A program made the translations under genes and the position numbers. From Cristatella mucedo (taxonomy: Eukaryota; Bryozoa; Phylactolaemata; Cristatellidae), in contig WPIO01000022.1 in NCBI GenBank assembly GCA_009760855.2, positions 1,938,501-2,002,500 on the forward strand: a stretch of DNA of 64,000 nucleotides, written 5' to 3'. Below the pieces are notes generated by a model. That model made no database searches. It had not been told where the DNA came from and saw nothing but the letters and a program-made list of their open reading frames with translations. Below, in pieces: positions 18,430 through 28,068 of this stretch; position 1 is the first letter of the stretch, and every line of letters starts with the position of its first letter.

Positions 18430-18735
18430 GTAGTAATAATAATAATAACAGTGCATTTGATATAGCGCCCTCAGATATCTCAATCTCTTTCTGGACAATT
18501 TACATTTGCTGCAAAGGAAGCATGCTAAAATGGTTAGTGGTACCAAGCTCAACAACACGCATAACATGGTTAGAGGTGACATGCACAGGGTCAGCATGCA
18601 AATATAGTTAGTGGCAGCATGCCCAGTGTCAGCATAAGTATGTAAAGGATGAATCGCACTGACCCACTAAATGCTATAATGAATAGGTGCGTTTTTAGTT
18701 TATTTTTAAATGTGGTCAAGTCAGTGGATGTCGTG
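18430..18735 (-). mobile_element. LINE-A 3' fragment
   Basis: Begins on the plus strand with (taa)n and then atttgatatagcgccctcag..tcaatctctttctgg, the reverse complement of the LINE-A 3' end. It extends into the ORF2 C-terminus (minus strand: ..DLTTFKNKLKTHLF..). Confidence 0.85.
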
Positions 18736-18814
18736 TCGTGAGTAGGAAATGAGTTCCAGGATATAGGTACTTTGCTGTCTGTAGGGAAAGGGGCAATCGG
18801 CACTTCCCTTGTCT

Positions 18815-18895
18815 CCACCACTGACTTGAACCCACGACCTGAGTAGTGAAGAGCCAGCACTTTACCCCTCAGCTAAGACTGAGGGGTCATAAAAA
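18815..18895 (-). mobile_element. tRNA-like SINE head
   Basis: Minus strand carries a box-A-like ttagctgaggggtaaagtgc and a box-B-like gtgggttcaagtc at tRNA spacing, but not an intact tRNA fold. It abuts the LINE-A fragment to its left. Confidence 0.65.
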
Positions 18896-18902
18896 AGTAG
18901 AG

Positions 18903-19066
18903 TTAGTTAATTGAACAGCCTCATTGTCATAGTGGTCGAAGAGCCTTAACGGCTGCCACCACTGATTGAAGTGAGCAATACATGATCGCCCAACTGCAGG
19001 GCTCGAACTCACGACCTGGGTGGTGAGTATTACGCCATACGAGATCTCTCCTAGCCAGCCTCAGGC
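18903..19066 (-). mobile_element. tRNA-derived SINE
   Basis: Minus strand: gtatggcgtaatactcacca then box-B-like gtgagttcgagcc, followed by tgggcgatca. The family tail is ccgttaaggctcttcgacc..gaggctgttcaattaacta. One of the three clearest copies. Confidence 0.8.
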
Positions 19067-19067
19067 A

Positions 19068-19945
19068 AAATAATAATAATAATAATACACTTGATACAGT
19101 ACCCTCAGAGAACTCAATCTCTTTCTAGGCGCTTCACATTTGCTGCAAAGGAAACGTGATCGAATGGTGAGTGGTATTATGCTTGATAAACAACATGAAT
19201 AACATGGTTTAGGGTGACATGCACAGGGTCAGCGTGCAAGTTTGGTGTGGGGCAGCATGCACGGTGTCTGCACGCATAAGCACATAAAGGACAAATCACA
19301 GGGACCCACTAAATGCTGTCCTAAATAGGTGCGTTCTTAAGTTCTTTTTAAATGTGGTCAAGTCAGGGGATGTTCTGACACAAGTCGGGAGTGAGTTCCA
19401 GGCTGTGGGACCATACGAACTAAATGCACGGTCTCCAAAGGATTTGAGATTTGCACGAGGTATTGGTAAACAGTTAGACTACGAAAGTAGGCGGTACGAT
19501 GCTTGACCTGGTGGAGGAGTAGATCTGAGAGATAGGCTGGAGCCAAAGAATGAAGTGACCTAAAAGTGAGCACCAAAGCCTTGAAGTCGATCGGTTGCTT
19601 CACTGGTAGCCAGTGCAGGTCGGCGAGAAGTGGTGTGATGTGAAAACTGCGACACTCACGACAGACAAGCCTAGCTGCAGAGCTTTGCACTAGCTGTAAA
19701 TGGCTGATTGCACATGCCGGTAAGCCAGTAAGCAGTGAGTTACAGAAGTCAAGACGGGATGTCACAAATGCATGGACCAACTTAGATGTGGTATCCTTAT
19801 ACAAGCAAGCCCGAATTTTAGCAATGTTATGTAGCTGAAAGTAGGCAGACTTGACTGTGGAGCTGATGTGGTCGTCTAACGAAACGTCACTTTGGAACAT
19901 GACACCTAGATTTCGTGCAGATTCAACAGGAGATGGTTTGGGATA
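19068..19945 (-). mobile_element. LINE-A, 3' part with reverse-transcriptase ORF end
   Basis: The longest LINE-A copy. From about 19945 downward the minus strand encodes PKPSPVESARNLGVMFQSDV, then [29 protein letters not shown] and [20 protein letters not shown]. These are hallmarks of the region C-terminal to the catalytic core in CR1/L2-type ORF2. A frame change near 19460 interrupts it. The 3' end is the shared subterminal sequence plus (taa)n at 19070-19086. The catalytic RT core and endonuclease are absent. Confidence 0.9.
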
Positions 19946-20464
19946 GTCGATCTAGTTTTATCTGTAACATGCTGCTTGTCCAGATTTACTTTTTGGTTCG
20001 CAGCAGCAGAGACAATAGATGCAAGAGAGCGCTATGGATGCACAAGCTGGCTGATAGCTGGCTACATTGCACGAGATTCCTTTGGAGCAAATGTACCTAC
20101 GTGTACCTACGAAATGAAGGGGCACATGCTATAAACCGGACTAAACGTGCCTTGTTGCCCACACAATTGGAAACGGCTAGTGCAACGTGTTACCACCACT
20201 CACCAGCATCGTTGAGTGGCTTTAGGCTACATCTTACAGGGTGGACGTGCCACAACCACACTGACCTAAGTGCATGCATTTCCTCAATAGCTGACCGCAA
20301 CGAAAGCGCAGATTCCACCTGCGGCCGTGACGCCTTGCTCTCTGCAAGCTCCGACGGCCGAGGTACAGAACCACGAGATACCTCAACGGAATCGGATACA
20401 GAGCGGCCGGCGCGGCTGCTCTCTGCCTCCACCACTCTCAGCCAGGCTGCTGCTGCTGCCGCCG

Positions 20465-21895
20465 CTAAGTCCACGGCAAATTGTTGGAATGCAAGAACAC
20501 GCCGACAACAAAGTAAGCGGCAAAGTACGCTTTCGCAGCACGGACGAGGCGCGCGTCGTCGGAGCGCGCGCCCAGGGCCGACGCGCGGCCCAGGCACTGA
20601 CAGACGAGCGGCGACGAGGAGAACAGCATCCGGGTGAGCACCTGAACGTGCACGCAAAGCCAGCCGAATGCGACGAGAGCGGTCAAGTGCACGGCATAGG
20701 GCAGCCCGTCCAGCTCGCGGACGTCGGCCAGTGCTGCGGCCACTGTGGTGCCGGCAGAGCGCCGCCGCGGGCGGCCCAGCTCGGATCCAGCTCCGAGCTG
20801 CTGCTGCTGCTTCGTGCGGCTTCCTTCTGGCGGCCGCTGCCGCAGCAGCGCGGCTCGGCTGGCCTCGAGCAGCGCCTCGGCGACGCGCAGCGAGCAGAGC
20901 AGCGAGAGAGCTGCAGCAGGCGCCGCCAGGAGGAAGTTGGGCAGCTGCCGCAGCTCGTAGTAGTTGAGGAACCCCACGTTCCAGTGGTGCTGCTGCACGT
21001 ACCCGTAGGAGAGTGGAATGGACTGAGAGCACCAGGGTGGCAGCGGTGGCGAGCCGGGCATCGTGTAGTTCCGCTCCAGGCCGTAGGCGAGCAGAGCGCC
21101 TCTTGGTCGGTGCTGGCGCCATCGCGTCGGGTCACAGTACAGACAGTAGGCGTACCACTGGAACGCCGCAAACGGCAGCAGGCCGAAGGCGGAGCACACG
21201 GCGGCCCTCAGCCAGACGGCCGCTGCGCTGAGCGCTGCGGAGGTCGTCTGCTGCTGCTTCGTCGACGAGACCGAGGCCAGCGTGAGCTTCAACGCATCGA
21301 ACGCGAAGTAGCCGCACAGCAGCGTGCCGTTGGAGCGCGTGCCGACGGCGGCCGCCAGGAGCGCGGTGGCTGGAAGGTAGTTCGACGTCTCCACGCAGTA
21401 CATCGTCGAAAAGGAGAGCGCCGCGAACAGGCTCTCCGAGTAGGCGGCCGACATGAAAACGCTCGCCGGGTTGTAGCAGTACCAGTCGACCGCCCGGCGG
21501 CTTGCCGCAGGGTCGCGCGTGATCGCCAGCGTCAGCTTGTGCAGGGCGACGGCCGACAGAGCGAAGCAGACGACGTTCAGCGCCACGGCGGCCACGAGTA
21601 GCCGGCTGCTCTCTGCCAGCAGGCCGGCGCCCAGGCCACCGCCGGCCAGCGAGGGCAACGCGGCGGAGGCGGCGGAGGCGAGCAGGCGCACGGCGAGCGG
21701 AAAGCCCGGGAAGAAGGCCAGTGTGTTCTCGTACGTGTAGCCGTGCTCGGCGACGTGCATGAAGTAGACGGCGTCCCATCGCCGGCAGCCGCCGAGCAGG
21801 TAGACGACAGCCTTGTCGGCGGCCGACCGCTCCGTCGACGGCGGAGGTGCGAATATTCCCGCATCGTGGTCCGGCACCAGGGCGTTAAAGGCGAA
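20465..21895 (-). CDS. PIGV: PIGV exon 2
   Basis: Acceptor cttttcggttttccag. 476 codons plus stop, carrying all catalytic and membrane parts of the enzyme. Confidence 0.95.
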   Translation of the reverse strand, partial: FAFNALVPDHDAGIFAPPPSTERSAADKAVVYLLGGCRRWDAVYFMHVAEHGYTYENTLAFFPGFPLAVRLLASAASAALPSLAGGGLGAGLLAESSRLLVAAVALNVVCFALSAVALHKLTLAITRDPAASRRAVDWYCYNPASVFMSAAYSESLFAALSFSTMYCVETSNYLPATALLAAAVGTRSNGTLLCGYFAFDALKLTLASVSSTKQQQTTSAALSAAAVWLRAAVCSAFGLLPFAAFQWYAYCLYCDPTRWRQHRPRGALLAYGLERNYTMPGSPPLPPWCSQSIPLSYGYVQQHHWNVGFLNYYELRQLPNFLLAAPAAALSLLCSLRVAEALLEASRAALLRQRPPEGSRTKQQQQLGAGSELGRPRRRSAGTTVAAALADVRELDGLPYAVHLTALVAFGWLCVHVQVLTRMLFSSSPLVCQCLGRASALGARSDDARLVRAAKAYFAAYFVVGVFLHSNNLPWT

Positions 21896-22252
21896 CTGGA
21901 AAACCGAAAAGCGCACTCGCGCGCGCTCGACTCTCTCTCCTTTCCAGCGGCGACTACTACGGCGGCGGCGGCGCCGCCGCGACAGCGCGACCGGGACTGG
22001 GGAGCGGTCGCGAGGCAGAGAGCGTCCGTCGCGCGCGCGGCGGGCGAGGAGGCGAGCCCCGCTAGGCTGGTGCCGCGGCGCTGCGAGAGAAGCGGCGAGG
22101 GTGGACGCGGCGCAGCGAAGCGCCGCGTGCTAGCGAGGCACCAGGGAGGGAGCCGACGAGCGAAACGGCGATCGCGCCTTTTGACCGACCTGAAGCGCCA
22201 GCACGACAGCCCGACTCAGCACGGCCGCTTTGAAGCAGCTCTTGGCACTCAT
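20465..22252 (-). CDS. PIGV: GPI mannosyltransferase 2 (PIG-V), complete
   Basis: Two exons (22252-22190 and 21895-20465) give 497 residues; human PIGV has 493. The enzyme adds the second mannose to the GPI-anchor precursor in the ER lumen, using dolichol-phosphate mannose. Family landmarks are the N-terminal helix joined to FAFNALVPDHDAG, RRWDAVYFMHVAEHGY (WD around 61-62), ENTLAFFPGFPLA, GTRSNG, PPWC followed by HWNVGFLNYYELRQLPNFLL, CVHVQVLTRMLFSSSP, and the C-terminal HSNNLPWT ending at the stop. There are many hydrophobic segments, as in a multipass ER protein. The gene body is far richer in GC than its neighbours, which creates long spurious open frames on the opposite strand. The first exon was found by matching the family N-terminus. 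No close canonical poly(A) signal was seen. Confidence 0.94.
22190..22252 (-). CDS. PIGV: PIGV exon 1
   Basis: 21 codons, MSAKSCFKAAVLSRAVVLAL then Gln, with donor CAG/gtcggt. The phase-0 junction to FAFNALVPDH reproduces the family pattern (a hydrophobic helix ending LQ then a Phe-Asn-Ala block). A single-exon start at 21916 would read the pyrimidine tract as protein. Confidence 0.85.
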
Positions 22253-24238
22253 GACTGCCCTACGATGATGAAGGGTGGTTGGGGGGGTTGGTTGGTTGAG
22301 AGGGGGTACAGCCGCTAGCCGGCCTACATATCGGAAGCCGACCGGCAGCAGCAGCAGCACGGCATAATTGGACTCGCTCGACGGCGCGCGGCCAGCCGGT
22401 TGGGTAAAATCGGCGGAGTGTGGAGGGCTGGGTGAACTCGGCTGCGTCGCTTGCTGCCAAGGGAGCGACGTCGGTGGCATCGCGGAGCCTTCGACACCGC
22501 GGCGACAATCGCATCGCGACTGACGATCACCACGTCGGTGCTCGGCGCATCCTGGGAGGAATGAAATGAAATGGATTATATATGAATTAAAAATGAAATG
22601 AATTATATATCCGGCGCAGTCAGTTGTCAGCGCTCCGTCGCTGGCCGGCCGTAGATGCTCCCATAGCGGACCGCGGCGGACGACGGAGTTGGACTCGTGC
22701 GGGCAGGCTAGCAGAAAAATGTGGACGCGTCTCCCAGGCGACCGGCGACCGACGGATACGCGAACGTCGTGCCCTAATTCGGCGTGCCGAGTTTTTTCTA
22801 CCGTAGCCCCCCCCGCCCGCCCCACCCGCCCCTCCGCTGCGGAGCTCTGAGTTCTGCAGTTCGACCTATTCACGGCCCTGTCTGCCAGAAATAGAAATTA
22901 AAAAGCGGTATTTCGGAAAATCGCACGATCTAGTTAACAACAAGTTGGCGGCCGAGTGTCTTAACGAGTCTCCGATGACGAAAACGCCGTGGAAAACCGA
23001 GACCCGTTCGATCGACTTGGATCCAAATGGCTGTCATTCTGACGGCGGACTCGCGTGCGTGTCGGTGCTTCTAAAGGGCCCTAGCCTGGTTCAAAGTGGA
23101 AGTGGCGCGATTTAAACGCCGTCGCAAACACCCAGCGGGCTTCCGCAAGCGTGCGCTCCATTAAATTTGCCCAAGAAAACTTTCGAAATTCGGGCGCGGT
23201 CAGTAAGCAGTCTCGCAGCTATGCATTGCGGGCACTAGGGAGGGTTCTCGCAGGTCATTCTCGACTTCCACTTTCAAAAATTTCACATACGACTAGTTTC
23301 CGTTTCCTATTCGTTTCGTAACTCAAGGGCTTGACCGCATAGTACGCTGCGCCTCCATCCGAATACGTTAAAGTGAGGCCGCAACGAAACACTTGCTTTA
23401 GCTGTATCCGCGGAAGTGTAGCAGTGCGGATGCCTTACGCTAACATTTCCGTTGATGTCTATTGCAGAGAGCGAAAGAATACTGAGTACCCTTAGTTTGA
23501 TGGTCGAGGAATCTAACGGTTGCTTCCCACCCAGCAGATACACTTTGCTACGTGCGTGGCCAATTTATTAAGACAAGAGGGAATAAACTCTATGAAAGCC
23601 TGTTAAAAAAAAGTTCTCGAGGCCATGTAAAGCTTACTTCGTTCGGCATGCCTGTCAGGAGATCGAGACAAGGCATTCTGGGCGTTTTATACCTCGTTTC
23701 CCTCGCTAACGCTGCCAGAAAAGGCCTTGAAGGTCGAGTGAACAATTGCTGCTCCCTAGATGGAATCTCTTGCACACCATTTGTTTATTTGCAGGATATC
23801 ATTTTTCAATTTACGCGACTCTTTTATGCTTACGGTCTGGTACAGGGGTGGATAAGAGAGTAGCCGTGAAGTTTGCTATCCCAAGCATTTGGTGAGAAGC
23901 AACTGACCACGGCTGCTGCTAGTCTTGCAGAACCACAAACGTAAATGTTTCTGAGCAAAATCGACTCATTTATTCCTCTCAAGGCGTGTCTCTATACATT
24001 TTTAACAGGGAGACAACAGACATGAGACACAAATGTGACAGGTTGGGGCCACGCTCCGGGCAGAAGGTGCAGGCGTCAACCTCGGAAGTCGACCGTCCAC
24101 CATCATCGCATGTCGACAAAGCAGAGCTCGAGTTCATTTCATAACTAAATCATCAGGCGCATACAAAATCTCTCAAGCAACTGCTACTTCTGCACGGTGG
24201 ACCAATCCGTAAGTGGAGCTGGCAAGAGCGAAACTACG
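22253..24238. other. Upstream spacer of PIGV; no gene seen
   Basis: GC-rich next to PIGV, then near-average composition. A small AT-rich direct repeat (gaaatgaa.tatatat units) lies at 22560-22610. The minus-strand frame 22873-22130 is open only by chance around PIGV exon 1; the rest of it is low-complexity and unrecognised. The probable PIGV promoter lies within the first few hundred bases. Confidence 0.4.
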
Positions 24239-25068
24239 ATTGAGCCCGATGGCGGTAGCCCGTGTTACCATGGTAACCCGGGTTCACGGGACTGAACCAC
24301 CTGAATATTGGTCAAAATTATATGCAAATGGGCTAAAAATGTTGGGCTCTTCGAGTTCTATTCGTCAGCAGAAGGACAGCGATTTCGAAAACAATGATTT
24401 TTATTGCGAAAGTGAAAAGCGGCTGACCAGATCCAGAGCAACGATCGAAGGGTCGGTTGATCACGAAAATTGAGCCTATTTTCCGAGAAATAGCTGAAAA
24501 GGAATGGCTGATATGGTACAACCGCTAGTGCCTTCTTCGGGCGCCCCCGCAGAGCGCATCTGCACGCCTGGAGCCGACTTCTTCGCTGATGCTCTCTTTT
24601 TTTTCTGCCACGAGTCTGCGCCGTATCGGATTTCGCCGCCAATGGCGAGCCAATATTGTCAAGATCTTCGTCCTCACCATCAGCGATACTACCCAGGCGA
24701 GCACTGGCTCCGCGAATCCGGACCTCCTGCATAATGTTTTCAGGCCAGCGGGTGGCAATGAAGTTCCCGGAAAATGTTTCCAAGGACTTGTACCCCAGTT
24801 CCATTTCGTTGTTAGGAACATCATTGCTAACATTTTTTTATATCGTCATTATAGCCAACCAAAGCATGCATCCTTTCATGGAGCTCTTGAGCACAGTTCT
24901 TCAGATTGCTCCGATATGATCCTGATAGTGGTGCTCCTGAATCAAGTCAACAGAGTTTTCGACTTCGAAACACTATATTTTTTAGAGCAATTATCCGAAA
25001 AATAAATAATCAATTGCGATTCTACTTGCAGAAATTCGGTAACCCGGGTTACCACCATCGGGCTCAAT
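24239..25068. mobile_element. 830-bp element with 31-bp terminal inverted repeats
   Basis: 24239-24269 and the reverse complement of 25038-25068 match at 28 of 31 positions (attgagcccgatgg.ggta.cccg.gttacc). The similarity extends a few bases outward with a 2-base gap. Internally there are moderately long open frames on both strands, for example minus 24804-24358 (148 codons, acidic GEDEDLD segment followed by a basic RGRKKREHQRR). None is recognised. Architecture is that of a non-autonomous DNA transposon. No clean target-site duplication was found. Confidence 0.7.
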
Positions 25069-25119
25069 TGCGTACCATACATACATTGCTTCGTCTATCA
25101 CCAGCCACACCGCACCCCC

Positions 25120-26330
25120 TTGAGCTTCCGGTCTCCACCCCTCGAGGAGAGAGATCGGCCATCTTCAGAAGAGAGCCGCAAGTCCGACAGCGAGGAAGCT
25201 ATTGCAGGTCCGGAATCCAATTTCACAGATGCCGCTGAGGAGGGAAAGCCACACTTCTCCAAAGAGAGAGGCCTCAACGATCTGATCGAAATCCTAGGTC
25301 TTAACAAAGTTCAGTGCTTCGGATATCTAGGTTCAAGCAGTAGAACTTATCGCATGAAAGTAGCAGATCAGAGGAAGCACCGCGAGCTTTGTTCCAGCTT
25401 CTTCAGTCGGCAAGATGGGCCGGTCTAATCTGAGCACGAGAGTAGCTGGTGCCTATTCGTAGATAGTTGACCCCGGAGCCTGTTGTGTCCGAGTTGTGCT
25501 GCTTCACAATGGGAACCAGTACTCTCCCTGGGACTCACCCTGAGCACCTCATTGAGAACTATATCAGTGTCAAGTGGTTATGCATGCCTTCAAGAGTGGT
25601 GACTATGGCTGGGAAGGTATTAGAGACTTTAAAATTTGCGATGGGCCTCCAAATGGATTCACAAAGTTGCTTCGTTTCCTTTGTCCGTGGAACAGCTGGG
25701 AAACTAAGGTGCACTACCGCAAAAGAGACTGGCCAATGAAGACCAAGCTCTTTGTAAGGAAGAGCAACAGCAAGTGTGAGCAGCGGGTCGGTAGACCGAC
25801 TGCACATCGAGTGAGGCCTCGTCAAACAATTTCTCTAAACTTAAGACTGTATATAATCCAGAAGCTTTCAAGAATCTCCAGCGCGCGTCTTTTCACAGCT
25901 GACGGAGATAAGGTAAAACCTGGTATCTTTGTCGGACCACAGATACAGATCGCAGGCCTGGTACGCATTTTCCGAGAAGCTGGACAGTAAAGAGAAAGCG
26001 GCTTTTAACTGTTTCGTTGCAGTGGTTCGATACTTTTTGCATAATCAAAGCACTGAATACTATGAGCAACTAGTTCAAGCTCTCATTAAGAACTATGCCA
26101 AAATGAAATGTAGAACGTCCCACAAAGTCCATATCCACGATGCTCATCTTTAGAAATTCAAGAACGCGGCAGTTTACAAGGCGAGCAATGTCACCCAGGA
26201 TCGGATCGTGGGAGGATACAAGGCTTAGAACATTGTCAGCAAACGACAGTACAACGGAAACGTGATATGGGACTATGTTTGGGGATTTCTCCGAGAAAGT
26301 GAATTGAGTGTAGCCTCAAATCTGGAATCC
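25120..26330 (+). pseudogene. Decayed copy of a transposon-associated protein
   Basis: Pieces in shifting frames match, in order, a family common in animal genomes. They are an acidic Ser-rich lead, PHFSKERGLNDLIEILGLNK, VLLHNG, DYGWEGIRDFKI, GFTKLLRFLCPWNSWETKVH, YRKRDWP, KVKPGIFVGPQI, KAAFNCFVAVVRYFLHN, KVHIHDAHL (then a stop near 26152) and DYVWGFLRESEL. Frameshifts, in-frame stops and missing blocks (the PPLHIKLG and GERFHQD regions are gone or unrecognisable) show it is dead. The family is encoded by mobile elements and its biochemical role is not known to me. The class of element cannot be assigned from this copy. It adjoins the inverted-repeat element on its left and may belong with it. 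Confidence 0.72.
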
Positions 26331-27353
26331 ATTTCTGACCCCTCCCCTTGAGTGGTCATTGTTGCATTACTTTCGAGCTAGTTTTAACTCACTTGCTGTT
26401 CCTTCTGACGAAATATTAACCATAAAACGAGAATTTGGCCATTTTCTTTCGAAATGAGTAATTTAAAGCACTTTACTGTACTTGTCACAAAAGCAGTCTT
26501 AAGGGAATAAATACATTTAGTCGATACATCTGAGGCAAAAGCAATTGGGAAATAGCAATATCCCAGGACAACGATACTATCTCATAGTGCAGATTAATAA
26601 TTGAGGCCAGTAACGATGGCAATGTCTAACTTTTTATGGCCAACACGACCCCATTTTTCTTACCATCATGATAATCGTTGATACTGGTCGTATTCCTTTT
26701 GGCAGTCTGTAATTGCAGGGGTGGTCATATGCAAATGGATGGAGTAAATGAAGTGAATAAAAGCTCTATTTACAAAGCACTCCTTCTAAATAGAAAACAA
26801 ATTAAAACATCCTCCATGTTCACGATGTACTTCGATGCTCTTGACTGCTTTACCAATGATTGAGTGGTTCAGAATCAGTTAGCTCCAGCCAGCACATTCA
26901 GACAATAATAAAACTGAAGCAGTCTATCAAAATCAATTGGTAGTACATCCCTTGAGCTGCATGTGCAGCACGAGCATGCCAAGAATATTCTAGCTGACGA
27001 TTTTCATTCAGATGGCAATACAATGTGATATATCTTATTGCTGTTTTTGTTATTGCTGTCTTTGCCTCAAGACAGCACTTGCAATGGCAGTCCATCGAGC
27101 TACACCAAGTTTGTATGAATCTGTAAAGATGCTGGTCTCTTTTATTTTAAAGAACCGAAAGATACATCGCCTAAATTCTTCTGATCTGTCAGACGCAATG
27201 GTTGTGCTCATATCAAGTGGTATTTTAAAGACTGCCATCGCTTAAAATTCACGACAGGTCAAACACCAGTATATCGTCACCGTTACACGTCACTCAATGT
27301 CACTATTAACAATTGCATTTAAAAGAGGAATGAAAACATAAGGCTGTGTACAT

Positions 27354-27359
27354 TTTATT
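27354..27359 (-). terminator. Polyadenylation signal of the ZMYND8-like gene
   Basis: tttatt on the plus strand is AATAAA on the minus strand, 284 bases past the stop codon at 27643. Confidence 0.55.
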
Positions 27360-27642
27360 GGAAACTAAAAATGCCATCACTGTGACTTAAAATATGCATC
27401 ATTTGAGCACGATGATGCACTAGCACCATCAGCTTGCATGACTCATAGCTAGACTCAGTTTACAAAGAACCATGGAATGTCACAGCCGAAGCTTCGTGTG
27501 CATCTTAGGCCTACACGAGATCATCAAATGAGTTGGCCCGAAAGCGATTACCGGATGATGTTTGGTAATTGCGCACCAAGCAGCACAATTTAAAGCCCCA
27601 AACAAATATAAGTGCATGATAAGAATACACCTGCACACACGC

Positions 27643-28068
27643 TTACTGTGCCGACTTCCGGGGGCTCGGCTGCCCACCGGTCCCCTGGTGGGTTGACCTC
27701 GATTGCTGTCCAGCACCTGACTGGGCAGATGCTGGAGAGCGGAAAAAAGGAGCAGGGATCGTGCCATTTGCTCGTGTGGCTTGTGCTACGGCTGCAGACG
27801 TCTGCTGCCTTAGCACAACCCTAGACGGTGTGGCAGCTCGGTTTCGGACAACAGCTACAGAAACTGGCAATCCACCAGCAGACGTCGCCTGCTGCCTCGG
27901 CACTCCTCCAGTTACTACTGCTTCGCCACTGCTACTCCTGGCAACTCCTGCGGCAGCTGATAGCTGGTAGCGCAACATGGTAGTTCCTACAGATGGATTG
28001 CCGTTCCTGCCAGGGGTAGCCATGGTTCCAGTAGAAACAGGAGGTTGCTGTCGAAGTGTGGCAAAACT
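27643..28068 (-). CDS. ZMYND8: ZMYND8 terminal exon 19
   Basis: 141 codons from [20 protein letters not shown] to [11 protein letters not shown] and stop. Low-complexity. The acceptor is atctgttacag. A LINE-A copy begins about 37 bases upstream of the exon. No domain, so assignment rests on frame, phase and position. Confidence 0.78.
   Translation of the reverse strand, partial: SFATLRQQPPVSTGTMATPGRNGNPSVGTTMLRYQLSAAAGVARSSSGEAVVTGGVPRQQATSAGGLPVSVAVVRNRAATPSRVVLRQQTSAAVAQATRANGTIPAPFFRSPASAQSGAGQQSRSTHQGTGGQPSPRKSAQ

Noticed and set aside
20327-21601. 424-codon plus-strand open frame over PIGV
   Set aside because: Antisense shadow of the PIGV coding exon. It is Arg/Ala/Gln-rich low-complexity with no recognisable domain; the minus strand encodes a full family match.
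21896-21916. PIGV start at 21916 (single-exon model, MRFSVFQ-)
   Set aside because: These codons are the pyrimidine tract and AG of a splice acceptor. The upstream exon 22252-22190 supplies the conserved N-terminal helix in phase.
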